This document shows, one piece after another, positions 8,396 to 17,833 of a DNA stretch of 64,000 nucleotides; the stretch's first letter is position 1; every line of letters begins with the position of its first letter. A program made the position numbers and the translations under genes. This DNA is from Flavobacteriales bacterium. Lineage in GTDB: Bacteria > Bacteroidota > Bacteroidia > NS11-12g > UBA9320. The notes under the pieces were generated by a model. The model saw nothing but the letters and a program-made list of their open reading frames with translations, did no database searches and had not been told where the DNA came from. The DNA lies in assembly GCA_020635395.1 (NCBI GenBank), contig JACJZV010000001.1:806001-870000 (forward strand), in the 5' to 3' direction.

Positions 8396-10000
8396 ATGCT
8401 TTCAGTTTCTAATTTATCCCTTCGATTTGGAAAAAGAGTTTTGTTTGATGAAGTAAATGTGAAGTTTACTGAAGGCAACTGCTATGGAATAATTGGAGCA
8501 AATGGAGCCGGAAAATCAACCTTTTTAAAAATACTTTCGGGCGAAATTGATTCTACAACGGGCGATGTTTCGATAACCCCCGGACAACGAATGGCCGTGT
8601 TAAAACAGGACCACTTCGAGTTTGACGAGTTTCGGGTATTAGAAACCGTAATTATGGGGCATAAAGAATTGTATGCCATCATGAAAGAAAAAGAAGCCAT
8701 TTATGCAAAAGAAGATTTTAGCGACGAAGACGGAATTAAGGCTTCAGAATTAGAAGAAAAATTCGGCGAAATGAACGGCTGGATGGCCGAAAGCGAAGCA
8801 GGCGAACTGCTCAGTTCTTTGGGCGTTTCAGAAGAATATCACTACCTAAATATAGAAGATTTGAGCAACAACCTAAAGGTAAGGGTTTTGTTGGCTCAAG
8901 CCTTATTTGGCAATCCGGATATTCTATTGCTCGATGAGCCTACCAACGACTTGGACGTAGAAACTATTTCCTGGTTAGAAAATTTCTTAGCAGAGTCAAA
9001 AAACATTGTAATTGTTGTATCGCACGACCGGCACTTTTTGGATGCCGTTTGCACACATATAGCCGATATTGATTTTAAGAAAATTCGGGTTTATGGAGGC
9101 AGTTATACCTTTTGGTATGAGTCGAGTCAATTGGCATTGAGACAGCAGCAGCAAGCCAATAAAAAGGCCGAAGAACGTAAAAAGGAATTACAATCATTCA
9201 TTGAGCGGTTTAGTGCCAACGTAAAAAAATCAAAACAGGCCACTGCCCGTAAAAAAATGTTGGACAAACTGAATGTTGACGAAATTCAACCATCAAGCCG
9301 CCGTTATCCTGCCATATTGTTTGACCAAGAAAGAGAGGCCGGCGACCAAATTTTGAATATCTCTGGCCTTTCGTTAAAAGGGTATTTCAAAGACATAAAC
9401 TTTAGTGTTTATAAAGGCGAGAAAATTGCCATATTGTCGAGAAACAGTTTGGCGGTTACCAACTTTTATCGTGTTTTGAACGGAGAAGTGAAACCTGATA
9501 GTGGCAACATAGAGTGGGGAATTACCATTCAACCGGCCTATTTGCCAAACGAAAACGACGGATATTTTACCGCTGATTTGAACTTGGTTGATTGGCTGAG
9601 ACAATATTCTACAGAGAAGGATGAAACCTTTATACGTGGTTTTTTGGGTAAAATGCTTTTTAGTGGCGAAGAGGTGTTTAAGAAAAGCAATGTGTTGAGT
9701 GGGGGAGAAAAGGTGCGTTGCATGATTTCAAGATTAATGCTTGCAAGGCCAAACCTTTTGATGCTTGATGAGCCTACAAATCACCTTGATTTGGAATCGA
9801 TCACCGCATTTAACGAAGGTTTGAAAAACTATAAAGGGTCGGTTTTGTTTACCTCGCACGACCACACCTTTATGCAATCTATTGCCGACAGAATTATTGA
9901 AATAACACCAAACGGAATGATAGACAAGAAAACCGACTTTGACACGTATATAGAAGACGAAGAACTAAGAGAACGACGAGAAAAATTATACATTGATTAA
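8396..10000 (+). CDS. ABC-F family ATPase, YbiT-like, with one degenerate ATP site
   Basis: A 534-residue soluble protein with two ABC ATPase domains and no membrane segments, which is the ABC-F layout of ribosome-acting factors. The closest remembered relative is YbiT (similar linker with SFIERFSANVKKSKQATARKK). Domain 1 has an intact Walker A (GANGAGKST, residues 34-42) and Walker B (ILLLDEPTND) but a degenerate signature (LSNNLKVR). Domain 2 has an intact signature (LSGGEKVR, about 434) and Walker B (LLMLDEPTNH), but its P-loop is ruined (SRNSLAVTN, about 347-355). One composite ATP site is therefore complete and the other lost. Likely role: modulating translation on the ribosome. Substrate and trigger are unknown. 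Confidence 0.9.
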   Translation: MLSVSNLSLRFGKRVLFDEVNVKFTEGNCYGIIGANGAGKSTFLKILSGEIDSTTGDVSITPGQRMAVLKQDHFEFDEFRVLETVIMGHKELYAIMKEKEAIYAKEDFSDEDGIKASELEEKFGEMNGWMAESEAGELLSSLGVSEEYHYLNIEDLSNNLKVRVLLAQALFGNPDILLLDEPTNDLDVETISWLENFLAESKNIVIVVSHDRHFLDAVCTHIADIDFKKIRVYGGSYTFWYESSQLALRQQQQANKKAEERKKELQSFIERFSANVKKSKQATARKKMLDKLNVDEIQPSSRRYPAILFDQEREAGDQILNISGLSLKGYFKDINFSVYKGEKIAILSRNSLAVTNFYRVLNGEVKPDSGNIEWGITIQPAYLPNENDGYFTADLNLVDWLRQYSTEKDETFIRGFLGKMLFSGEEVFKKSNVLSGGEKVRCMISRLMLARPNLLMLDEPTNHLDLESITAFNEGLKNYKGSVLFTSHDHTFMQSIADRIIEITPNGMIDKKTDFDTYIEDEELRERREKLYID

Positions 10001-10016
10001 TTAGTTTTAAAAATAA

Positions 10017-10721
10017 ATGAAAAAAGCAATTTTTGGATTGGCCATAGTAGCTATCGGCTTATCGGCTTGCAAAACTGGAGGAAAAGCGGTAAAGCTAAAA
10101 AACGAAGTTGACAGCGTTTCGTATGCTTGGGCTTATGCAATGGTTTCTAATGCTCAGTACATGAAGAGCTGGGATACGTTGAATGTAGAAGTTATAGCAG
10201 CGGCCATTAAAGACTATTACGAAAAAGGAGATAGCGGAATGGCTATTTCAATGAACAATGTTCAGAGCGTTTTGGAAACATACGATTCTAAAAAATACAA
10301 TGTTGTGTTGCAAAAGAACCTTGATGAAGGTCAAAAGTATTGGGAAGCCAACAAGGGAAAAGAAGGCGTTGTAACTTTAGACAATGGCTTACAATACAAA
10401 GTGATAACACCTGGGAATGGAGTAAAACCCCAAATAAACGACACAGCTATATGCCATTATACATTGCGAAACGTAAACGGCGAGGTATTGCAATCATCTC
10501 AAGAATTTGGCCAACCGATACGATATACTGTTGGAAGTGGTATTCAAGGATGGAATGAAGCCTTGCCAATGATGGCCACAGGTTCTAAATGGGAACTTAC
10601 CGTTCCGGCTAATTTAGCTTACGGAAAAAGAGGCAACCAAAGCATACCCGGCAATACAACATTGATATTTGAAATTGAATTGTTGGATGTAGTAAAAGGA
10701 AAAAATGAAGCAAAAAAATAA
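10017..10721 (+). CDS. FKBP-type peptidyl-prolyl isomerase lipoprotein with altered active site
   Basis: A 234-residue lipoprotein (lipobox near GLSAC, Cys18). It has an N-terminal helical region (about 25-110) and a C-terminal FKBP domain (about 120-228) ending in NTTLIFEIELLDV. The FKBP active-site segment usually reading FDSS is LQSS here (GEVLQSSQEF), so the aromatic and Asp residues at that position are missing. The Trp-like and Tyr parts (IQGWNEAL, AYGKRG) are kept. Catalysis may be weakened and chaperone action favoured. Its 3' end overlaps the next FKBP gene by 17 bp, so the two paralogues are co-transcribed and probably work on folding of exported proteins in the periplasm. Confidence 0.9.
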   Translation: MKKAIFGLAIVAIGLSACKTGGKAVKLKNEVDSVSYAWAYAMVSNAQYMKSWDTLNVEVIAAAIKDYYEKGDSGMAISMNNVQSVLETYDSKKYNVVLQKNLDEGQKYWEANKGKEGVVTLDNGLQYKVITPGNGVKPQINDTAICHYTLRNVNGEVLQSSQEFGQPIRYTVGSGIQGWNEALPMMATGSKWELTVPANLAYGKRGNQSIPGNTTLIFEIELLDVVKGKNEAKK

Positions 10722-11397
10722 TAAAATAAGTTGGGTAGTCGTGGTTGCGGCCTTGTCGTTGGCATCATGTTCTGCCATTAAATCGAAAAGCAAAATGGAG
10801 GGAACTCAGGCACAAGTAAATTCCGAATTGGCACAAGCATCTGAAGCCACGGGCAAATTGGTTGGAAACAACATTAAAAGTGGCGGTTTTGAAAAACTGG
10901 ATATGAACGCTTTTATGGCAGGTTTACAGATGGCTTACGACAGCAACTTATCTCCTGATGATTTGCAGAATGCCAGCAAAATAATGAACGACTTTTTGAC
11001 AAAGCAATTGTCGAAAGTTGGCAGCGAGTGGTTGGCAGAAAATGCCAAAAAAGATGGTGTTATTTCCCTGCCAAGTGGCTTGCAATACAAAGTAATAAAG
11101 CAGGGCAGTGGAGCAGTTGCCGCAGACGGAGATCAAGTTTCAGCCCATTACACCGGAAAACTGATTGACGGAAAAATATTTGATAGTTCTGTAGAAAGAG
11201 GGGAGCCATTAACCATTGGAGTTAATCAAGTAATCCGTGGTTGGACAGAGGCTTTAAAGATGATGCCGGAAGGCTCTAAATGGGAACTTTACATACCCTA
11301 CAACTTGGCTTATGGCGAGCGTGGAAGCCCTCCTGCAATACCTCCATATTCAACATTGATTTTCGAAATTGAGTTGATTGATGTTATTGGAAAGTAA
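10705..11397 (+). CDS. FKBP-type peptidyl-prolyl cis-trans isomerase lipoprotein
   Basis: A 230-residue paralogue of the preceding gene. It has a lipobox LASC (Cys22), an N-terminal helical dimerisation-like region and a C-terminal FKBP domain from about residue 125. The active-site motifs are canonical: SAHYTGKLIDGKIFDSS, VIRGWTEAL, AYGERG and the C-terminal TLIFEIELIDV. The layout (helical N-domain plus FKBP) is that of Mip/FkpA proteins, which catalyse proline isomerisation on proteins crossing the envelope. It starts 17 bp before the stop of the upstream FKBP gene and is followed by a strong hairpin terminator. Confidence 0.93.
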   Translation: MKQKNNKISWVVVVAALSLASCSAIKSKSKMEGTQAQVNSELAQASEATGKLVGNNIKSGGFEKLDMNAFMAGLQMAYDSNLSPDDLQNASKIMNDFLTKQLSKVGSEWLAENAKKDGVISLPSGLQYKVIKQGSGAVAADGDQVSAHYTGKLIDGKIFDSSVERGEPLTIGVNQVIRGWTEALKMMPEGSKWELYIPYNLAYGERGSPPAIPPYSTLIFEIELIDVIGK

Positions 11398-11423
11398 ACT
11401 CTAAATCTTTTAATTTAGAATTG

Positions 11424-11454
11424 AAAAGGGCGGCACGGAGTGCCGCCTTTTTTG
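11424..11454. terminator. Terminator between convergent genes
   Basis: GC-rich stem GGGCGGCAC / GTGCCGCCT (11428-11436 with 11440-11448), loop GGA, flanked by A-run and T-run. It ends the FKBP pair on the plus strand and, because both sides have a homopolymer, could also serve the WG-repeat gene, whose stop lies 3 bp away on the minus strand. Confidence 0.85.
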
Positions 11455-11456
11455 TT

Positions 11457-14400
11457 TTATTTAGAAACGGCTATAGCATTCTTCTTCCACAGCCAATTGC
11501 CATCAAAAGTCAGATATTCCGGTATTTCGCCAACAAAAACTGTAAAAATTCGAGTGGCCTCGTCATACGTTATATTGTCGTAAGTGTTTGTGGTAATCTT
11601 CTTTCCGAGGCCATCAATAAGCTCGTAGGAATGGTTTTTTAATGCAGTAATCTCATTGTCGTCACCAATCCAAATGCGAGTGTATTCTATGGGTAGAACA
11701 ATATCTCCAAAATGATTTATCACACCGTAATAGTCACCTATTTTTACTTTGGCAAGTCCATTTTTAAAGGGTTCGGCAAAGGTAAATTTCATTTTACATA
11801 AGGGTTTTCCAAATGCATCCAGATACTCCCAAACGTTGTTTCGATAAATTAAAATACTACCCTCCGAATATCTTGGGCGGTTTTGAATATTGACTTTCGG
11901 AAGAATATTCCCAAAAGTATCGATGCAGTGATATTCTCGTTTCAGACACACAAGAGCCAGCCCATTGCCAAAATCGGTGCCGTAGTTAAACTTTGGTTCA
12001 ATCACCCAGTCTCCTTTTTGGTTGATGTATCCGGTATGGCCATTTTTATTTTTTAGCTGCACCATTGCTCTGCCATCGGCAAATGCCCCGTATTTCGACA
12101 CATTGTAAATCTTTTTCAATTTATTCCCTGCTGGGTCATAAACGGTTAATATTTTATTTCGATAGGCAAGAATAGCGTGTTGGTCTATTTTAACAGTTTT
12201 ATATCGTGGTTTTACAATCATTTCGCCATTTGAGCCAACAACCCCCCACAAATGTTTTTTGGCCAAAATCATTGATTCGTTTTTTTGATAAGCCATTTTT
12301 CGGTATTTGGGCTTGCATATTGTTTCGCCCGCTGTGTTTATAAGACCATATTTTTTATTTCCATTCGCCACAATGGCCACATCGCCTTTAAAGGCAAAGG
12401 TTTTGGAATAAAACTCGTCATTCAACGGATTTCCGTCGGTATCTATAATGATAAAACCATTTTTTCGTTTTCCACTTTTTTTCTTTTCAGATATCTTGAT
12501 GGCTGCATAATTGCCCGAACACCAAGCAATGTTTTTATAGGGTTTGTCATTTATCTGGCTTCCGTTGCTATCCAAAATGCCCCACCCACGATTTAATCGA
12601 ACCGGCACAAGCCCATTGTCAAACTCTTTTCTGAAAGCATAAACCGGAACTTCTGTTTTAATCATCTCTCCATTGGCTTTCAGAACATAAGAAGCATTGT
12701 CAGATTTTACGAGAGCCAGCCCGTCGTGCATTTTACTCCCCTCCGAGTAGGAATTGTTTATTCGTTGACCTTTGTTGTTATAATAATGGTAGGCATCCGT
12801 CCATTTGGTTAATTTGTATAAACTTCCGGAGTCGTTAGACACTCGGTCAATGTTGATGTTGTCGAATGAGGTAAGATATTGGCCGTCTCTATTTATCAAG
12901 GCACATGTATCCCATTTGTAAACCACTGCATTGTCTGGGTCGAAAGGTTCTGCAAACGATATGTCATTTCGGGATAGAAGCAAATTGCCATCTGCATCCA
13001 CGTAGTTCCAAGTACCGCCCACAAATGTTACCATTACCGACGACCGATATCGATTGTACATGAATGAGCTTGCTTTTTGGTAAAGTACGGCTATGGAGTA
13101 GTTGTATTTATTTGCAAAATCAAGAGCCATGTCAATGTTTTTATAAGATGGCGGCTGTAAGTAATCAATGGAGCCTTTAAGGTAAATTCTTGCCCGTCCA
13201 TTCACAAAATCATCGATGAAAGGAGATTGATATTTTTGTTCTTTAAAGTTTCCTTTATGAATAAGTACAAATTCGCCAGAAGCCTTTCGTGCCTGAAAAA
13301 CATTCAAATTTGGGTCGGATAGCGATTTTGTGTCAATGTAGGTATAGTTCAATGGAACCACAATTTTGCCGATGGTGTGATCCACAATTCCGCAATAGGT
13401 GGTAAATAATGAGCTTTTTGTGGAATAATACGATTGACGGAAAACGAACGAAAAGGGAGACCCCTCAACAGCAGTATGGTAGGAAAATTGAGGTTTAAGC
13501 CATACCTCACCGCTGGGTGAACGCAAGCCCCAATATGATTTTTCGATAAACCATACCCCCGACTGATTAACAAGATTGTTGACGATGCCCGAGGCGTTGG
13601 CATCCATTCCCATTCGCACAGATTCGAGCGTGTTATGATTGGTAAATTCGGCACTATCAACCACCCTTTTGTTTTCCAACTCAAAAAACCAAAGATTTCC
13701 ATCGTTATCAATACCCTTAATAACATTGTCTGATACACTCAGTTGGCTCATGCGGGGAGCTATCAATTCTTTTTTTGCCAAAAACCCGAAAACGCCAATG
13801 CCACTTTCCGTACTCACCTGAATAAAATCATCGTTTAATAGATAAACGGAGCTATAAACATTGGGCAACAACGGAACTAAATTTGAGTCGAGCAAATTGG
13901 CAATTCCGTTCGACGAAACCTGAAGATAATTGCTCTGTACTCGGGCATATTCTAAAGTCTCCGGAAGATATTTTCCGTTCAACAGAATCTTGAGTACTCC
14001 ATTGTTGTTAATAACTAAATGGTTGTTGAAAATGGTACTCACGAAACCCCAGTTGGTGTCGATGGCCTCGTTTGTAGGTGCATAAAAAAGAATGGTATCC
14101 TTTTTAAATATAGCCGAGTAATAGTCGTTATAATCAATAATTTCCTCCCAAGTCTGGTCAAAAACAGTTGACGCAGAATCTATTGGATGCCATTTCTTTT
14201 TTTGCTTAACAAATTGCCTGTTGCAGACGTGCATATAATCTTCAAATTCACCCAAAAGAAATAATTTTGAATCGACGCAGTATATTCCTGATTTTGAGGC
14301 TTCGTTGTGCGTACACCAAAAGAAAAAGTTATCAAAACGATTGCTAAATGTGATGGATTGATAAATGGGTTCGACAATAAATTGCAACGAAGAATCTAAT

Positions 14401-14813
14401 ATTCCGTAAAGATTATTTTGCTTTACCAAAAACCAAAGTCCATTGTTAATCGCCTCAATTTCAGAGAAATCGGCTGTTTTTAATATCTCTCCCGAGTAGC
14501 TGCAAAAACCAAATTGATTGTTGGTGTTGAAGATAATTTTATCCTGCAACAATTGGTGCAGATTCATACCATGCACGGAAAGTGTTTTGCCCTGTGAATT
14601 TATCAGAAAGGTTTCCGAATCAATGTCAACCCTTGCAAAACCATATTTAAAAGAAGATGCCTTGTCGAATTGATTGGCAATTTTTTGATTCCCATTTCCA
14701 TCAATATAGCCCCACTTTTTCCCATCAAATACTGGATATAAGGTTTGCGACAGCACCAAAAGAGATTTGCAGCATAGCAGTGCCACCAAACTCAAAAACT
14801 TCAACCTGTTCAT
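11457..14813 (-). CDS. Large exported WG-repeat protein
   Basis: A 1118-residue protein with an N-terminal signal peptide (about 1-22, ending ...LLVLSQ). The rest is built of many copies of the WG repeat, e.g. KKWGYIDGNGNQKIANQFD, NRGWGILDSNGSQI, KHLWGVVGSNGEMIVKPRY and KNGHTGYINQKGDWVIEPKF. WG repeats are about 30-35 residues and are thought to form beta-rich interaction surfaces; their function is unknown. No sorting tail or catalytic domain is seen at the C-terminus. It lies 19 bp downstream of the lipoprotein gene 14833-16227 on the same strand, so the two probably form an operon. Confidence 0.88.
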   Translation of the reverse strand: MNRLKFLSLVALLCCKSLLVLSQTLYPVFDGKKWGYIDGNGNQKIANQFDKASSFKYGFARVDIDSETFLINSQGKTLSVHGMNLHQLLQDKIIFNTNNQFGFCSYSGEILKTADFSEIEAINNGLWFLVKQNNLYGILDSSLQFIVEPIYQSITFSNRFDNFFFWCTHNEASKSGIYCVDSKLFLLGEFEDYMHVCNRQFVKQKKKWHPIDSASTVFDQTWEEIIDYNDYYSAIFKKDTILFYAPTNEAIDTNWGFVSTIFNNHLVINNNGVLKILLNGKYLPETLEYARVQSNYLQVSSNGIANLLDSNLVPLLPNVYSSVYLLNDDFIQVSTESGIGVFGFLAKKELIAPRMSQLSVSDNVIKGIDNDGNLWFFELENKRVVDSAEFTNHNTLESVRMGMDANASGIVNNLVNQSGVWFIEKSYWGLRSPSGEVWLKPQFSYHTAVEGSPFSFVFRQSYYSTKSSLFTTYCGIVDHTIGKIVVPLNYTYIDTKSLSDPNLNVFQARKASGEFVLIHKGNFKEQKYQSPFIDDFVNGRARIYLKGSIDYLQPPSYKNIDMALDFANKYNYSIAVLYQKASSFMYNRYRSSVMVTFVGGTWNYVDADGNLLLSRNDISFAEPFDPDNAVVYKWDTCALINRDGQYLTSFDNINIDRVSNDSGSLYKLTKWTDAYHYYNNKGQRINNSYSEGSKMHDGLALVKSDNASYVLKANGEMIKTEVPVYAFRKEFDNGLVPVRLNRGWGILDSNGSQINDKPYKNIAWCSGNYAAIKISEKKKSGKRKNGFIIIDTDGNPLNDEFYSKTFAFKGDVAIVANGNKKYGLINTAGETICKPKYRKMAYQKNESMILAKKHLWGVVGSNGEMIVKPRYKTVKIDQHAILAYRNKILTVYDPAGNKLKKIYNVSKYGAFADGRAMVQLKNKNGHTGYINQKGDWVIEPKFNYGTDFGNGLALVCLKREYHCIDTFGNILPKVNIQNRPRYSEGSILIYRNNVWEYLDAFGKPLCKMKFTFAEPFKNGLAKVKIGDYYGVINHFGDIVLPIEYTRIWIGDDNEITALKNHSYELIDGLGKKITTNTYDNITYDEATRIFTVFVGEIPEYLTFDGNWLWKKNAIAVSK

Positions 14814-14832
14814 CGTTTTGTTTTTATCAGGT

Positions 14833-16227
14833 TTATCCTACAGAAAGTGTTTTGATAATAGAACCGAGTTTTTCGGCACTATCTGCATATTGGCCGGAGG
14901 GTTTTAAAAATAGTTCAATTTTGCCTTTTTCTCTGGCGAGGTAGATATCTTCTAATTTTATGGTTTTTGTTTTTAATGTGGCCACCTCTCCGGTGGGCAT
15001 TATGGACAACAAAACGGTGTTTTGACTGCGTTGGAAAACAAAATTTCCACCGTAAAACGTAATCACTTCATTTGTTTCACAATTGAGAGAATAGATAACT
15101 GGAGCTGAGGCCGTTTGCACGCCTTCATATTTAAAAATGGCATTTAGCACCACAGCATCGGGTTGTTTGATAATTCTATCCCAATTATACACTCCCATAT
15201 TTCGTATAGAAACCGCACGCATAAATGTAGTATTTTGGCTGGCTTTCAACTCGGCTGATTGCTCTCTCCGCAATATTTCTTGCTTGTATTTTTGCTGGGC
15301 AGCGTTGTATTGAGCCAATGCTGCGGCATAATCTTTACCAAACAGAACAGGTTTAACGTTGGTTTGCTTTTTGGTACTACCTTTACTTACCTCCAATTGG
15401 CACAATCCTTTTTCGGGGTCAACACTGGTTATAAAAACGGTTTCCCATTTTTCGGCAAAAAGCCATTTGTTTGCCTCCACTTCTTTGTTATTTTCAAATG
15501 TCCAAAGCATATTTCCGGCATCCGATATGCCAAGAGTCTCAAAATTGTCCACTTTCAAATCAAATACAAAGTCTGATTTAGATACTTTCTGGGGTTTTAT
15601 TGGCATTTTGGTGTCGATAGTTTTTGCTTTATCGGTGGTGGCAACGGTTGTGTTTTGTACTGCTACGGCATTCAGTTCCGACTTGTTTTGCTCAACCCAT
15701 TTGCCATTGGCTTGGTCGTATTCATAAAAATTAAAATCACCTTCTTTGCTGCTTTTGGTTTGCACGTCAATTTGTTTGCCGTTGGCCAATTTCAAAAGTT
15801 CATTGCCCTGTTTGGCATTTATTTCAAACATACCGCCGCTTTGCATATATTCTGTTTTGCCGTTAATGGCAATGCACATGGGCAAGCCACTGGCTATAAC
15901 AGCAGCGGGGTCGTTTATTTCTGTAAACTCTAATGTAACAGAGCCTGAAACAGGATTGCCGTTTTGATCCACAAAGGCATTGGCCGGAACTTTCACCTTT
16001 GCCCCGCTTTCAAAATTAATTTCTGCACCTTTTTCTACGGCAAAAGTGTTGCTTTGGCAGCCAATGGCCAATTGCGATGAGGGTTTAATCCGCTCAAATT
16101 TTTCTGTTTTTTGAATGGAAGAGAAGACTTTTTTGGAGTTGATGTCAGCATTTTCTCCATTTTTTTGGCAAGCCGAAATAGAAAATAACAATGCCAATGC
16201 GATGATAGATGATGTAAGTGTTTTCAT
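14833..16227 (-). CDS. Lipoprotein with a ZU5-like N-terminal region, unknown function
   Basis: A 464-residue lipoprotein (lipobox SISAC, Cys20). Residues about 60-190 contain a pattern seen in many Bacteroidota surface proteins: FESGAKVKVPANAFVDQNG, then VTLEFTEINDP, GLPMCIAINGKTEYMQSGGMFEI and ANGKQIDV, resembling a ZU5-like beta domain. The middle contains a short coiled-coil-like stretch (AALAQYNAAQQKYKQEI). The C-terminal part is beta-rich with no recognised motif. It is the first gene of a probable two-gene unit with the WG-repeat protein. Both are exported, so they may act together at the cell surface; no activity can be assigned. Confidence 0.8.
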   Translation of the reverse strand: MKTLTSSIIALALLFSISACQKNGENADINSKKVFSSIQKTEKFERIKPSSQLAIGCQSNTFAVEKGAEINFESGAKVKVPANAFVDQNGNPVSGSVTLEFTEINDPAAVIASGLPMCIAINGKTEYMQSGGMFEINAKQGNELLKLANGKQIDVQTKSSKEGDFNFYEYDQANGKWVEQNKSELNAVAVQNTTVATTDKAKTIDTKMPIKPQKVSKSDFVFDLKVDNFETLGISDAGNMLWTFENNKEVEANKWLFAEKWETVFITSVDPEKGLCQLEVSKGSTKKQTNVKPVLFGKDYAAALAQYNAAQQKYKQEILRREQSAELKASQNTTFMRAVSIRNMGVYNWDRIIKQPDAVVLNAIFKYEGVQTASAPVIYSLNCETNEVITFYGGNFVFQRSQNTVLLSIMPTGEVATLKTKTIKLEDIYLAREKGKIELFLKPSGQYADSAEKLGSIIKTLSVG

Positions 16228-16426
16228 GTCGAACCTTTTTTTAAGTTAAAATTATTGAGACTCAATGAGTCCATTCAACGGGTTAATAAACAAAATGAAA
16301 AAAGGTAACCTTAGTTGGGTAGAAAATTGAATAAAGAGTTAACGGAATCTATACTGATATATTACCAAAGAGGTGAAATTAGTTTGTAAATGCCGAAAAA
16401 GACAAGCTAAAAGTATTGATTTGAAG

Positions 16427-17833
16427 CTATTTTCCTCTGCCCTGAACCATAATAAGAGCGGTGTAAATAAGAATTTTAAAATCAAGAGCCAGCGACATAT
16501 TTTCTACATACAGAATGTCGTATTTCATTCGCTCAATCATTTGTTGCACATTTTCTGCGTAGCCATATTTTACCTGCCCCCAACTGGTAATGCCCGGTTT
16601 TACTCGATGTAGCCGTTTGTAGTGCGGTGCTATTTTTATAATTTGGTCGATAAAAAATTGTCTTTCTGGTCGGGGCCCTACTAAGGTCATGTCGTTTTTT
16701 AGCACATTATAAAATTGGGGCAATTCATCAAGTCTTGTTTTTCTTAAAAACTTGCCAATTTTTGTAATTCTGGGGTCTTCTTCACTGCTCAATGCAGGAC
16801 CATTTTTTTCGGAGTCAATAAACATCGACCGAAATTTGTAGATGTGAAAGGGCTTACCGCCGATGCCAATTCTTTCTTGACTGAAAAAAACAGGGCCTTT
16901 ACTTGTAAAATAAACGATAGCTGCAATGCACACCAAAATAGGGAATAGAATCACCAAGGCCAATGTAGAAATCAGAATGTCGAGAAAACGTTTAACACTT
17001 TTTTGCCAATCGGGCATCAAATAAGGACTTATCTGAATTAAAAGTGTTCCTAAAATATTGTTCATTCGCACGCTGCCCGACAAAATATCGTACATATCAG
17101 GAATGATTTTAATATTGACACCCAAACCGCTCAGTTGGTCAATAATTTTATTAATCTTGGTGTGGTCGCTTGTTTCTACGGCAATTAGGGTTTCTTCAAT
17201 CTTTTTTTGGTTAATAATTTCAGGCAAATCGGCATACGAACCAAGTCGCGGAATTTTGCCTTCAAATAGATTTTTATCCTCGCCGTTAACATTTACATAT
17301 CCTTCAAAGAAGTAGCCCTCACTGTATTTAGCGTTTTCTAATTCGTTGTAAAGTGCAAATGCCTTTTCATCACCACCTATCAAAATGGTTTTAAAGCCAA
17401 TTTCTCGATGTTTTATTTTTTTTCCGATTCGAGTAGTTAGCAAGGCTCTAAAAAGTTGTGTAATTCCAAAATGAAAACCAAAAAGAGCCAAAAATTCAGC
17501 GTAGTAGGCAGTATAGTCTGATACTTTGTCGTCGAGCAGTACACTGAAAAAAATGAGGAGGCTACCGAAAAAACTGACTATCAAGACTTGGCTAAACTCT
17601 TTTAGCCTTGATTTGCGTAGCACCTCCCGATATTGTCCGTAGAGGTAAAAAGCAAAAATCCAAAAAACGGGAATGGCTAATAAACCTAAATATAAATTGT
17701 TGTCATTAAGGCATTCTTCAATCGACTTGTTTTCGTGAAAATAAGAGCGGTAGAAAAAGAAAAGCAACCACGAAACGATTGCCGCAACGTAATCTAAACC
17801 AATGTATAGAAATCTATAAAAACGGGTTTTCAA
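16427..17833 (-). CDS. Polyprenyl glycosylphosphotransferase for exopolysaccharide (WcaJ/WbaP-like)
   Basis: A 468-residue membrane enzyme that transfers a sugar-1-phosphate from a nucleotide sugar to the lipid carrier undecaprenyl phosphate, the first step of many surface glycans. It has four N-terminal transmembrane helices (within about 10-125), a Rossmann-like CoA-binding-type region (about 140-260), one further hydrophobic segment (about 285-310) and the catalytic bacterial sugar transferase domain with KRFLDI, GPVFFSQERIG, YKFRSM, KTRLDELPQFYNVL and LVGPRPER. All catalytic motifs are present. Its start overlaps the upstream lipoprotein gene by 4 bp, making it the last gene of a three-gene operon. 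Sugar specificity cannot be read from the sequence. Confidence 0.93.
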   Translation of the reverse strand: MKTRFYRFLYIGLDYVAAIVSWLLFFFYRSYFHENKSIEECLNDNNLYLGLLAIPVFWIFAFYLYGQYREVLRKSRLKEFSQVLIVSFFGSLLIFFSVLLDDKVSDYTAYYAEFLALFGFHFGITQLFRALLTTRIGKKIKHREIGFKTILIGGDEKAFALYNELENAKYSEGYFFEGYVNVNGEDKNLFEGKIPRLGSYADLPEIINQKKIEETLIAVETSDHTKINKIIDQLSGLGVNIKIIPDMYDILSGSVRMNNILGTLLIQISPYLMPDWQKSVKRFLDILISTLALVILFPILVCIAAIVYFTSKGPVFFSQERIGIGGKPFHIYKFRSMFIDSEKNGPALSSEEDPRITKIGKFLRKTRLDELPQFYNVLKNDMTLVGPRPERQFFIDQIIKIAPHYKRLHRVKPGITSWGQVKYGYAENVQQMIERMKYDILYVENMSLALDFKILIYTALIMVQGRGK

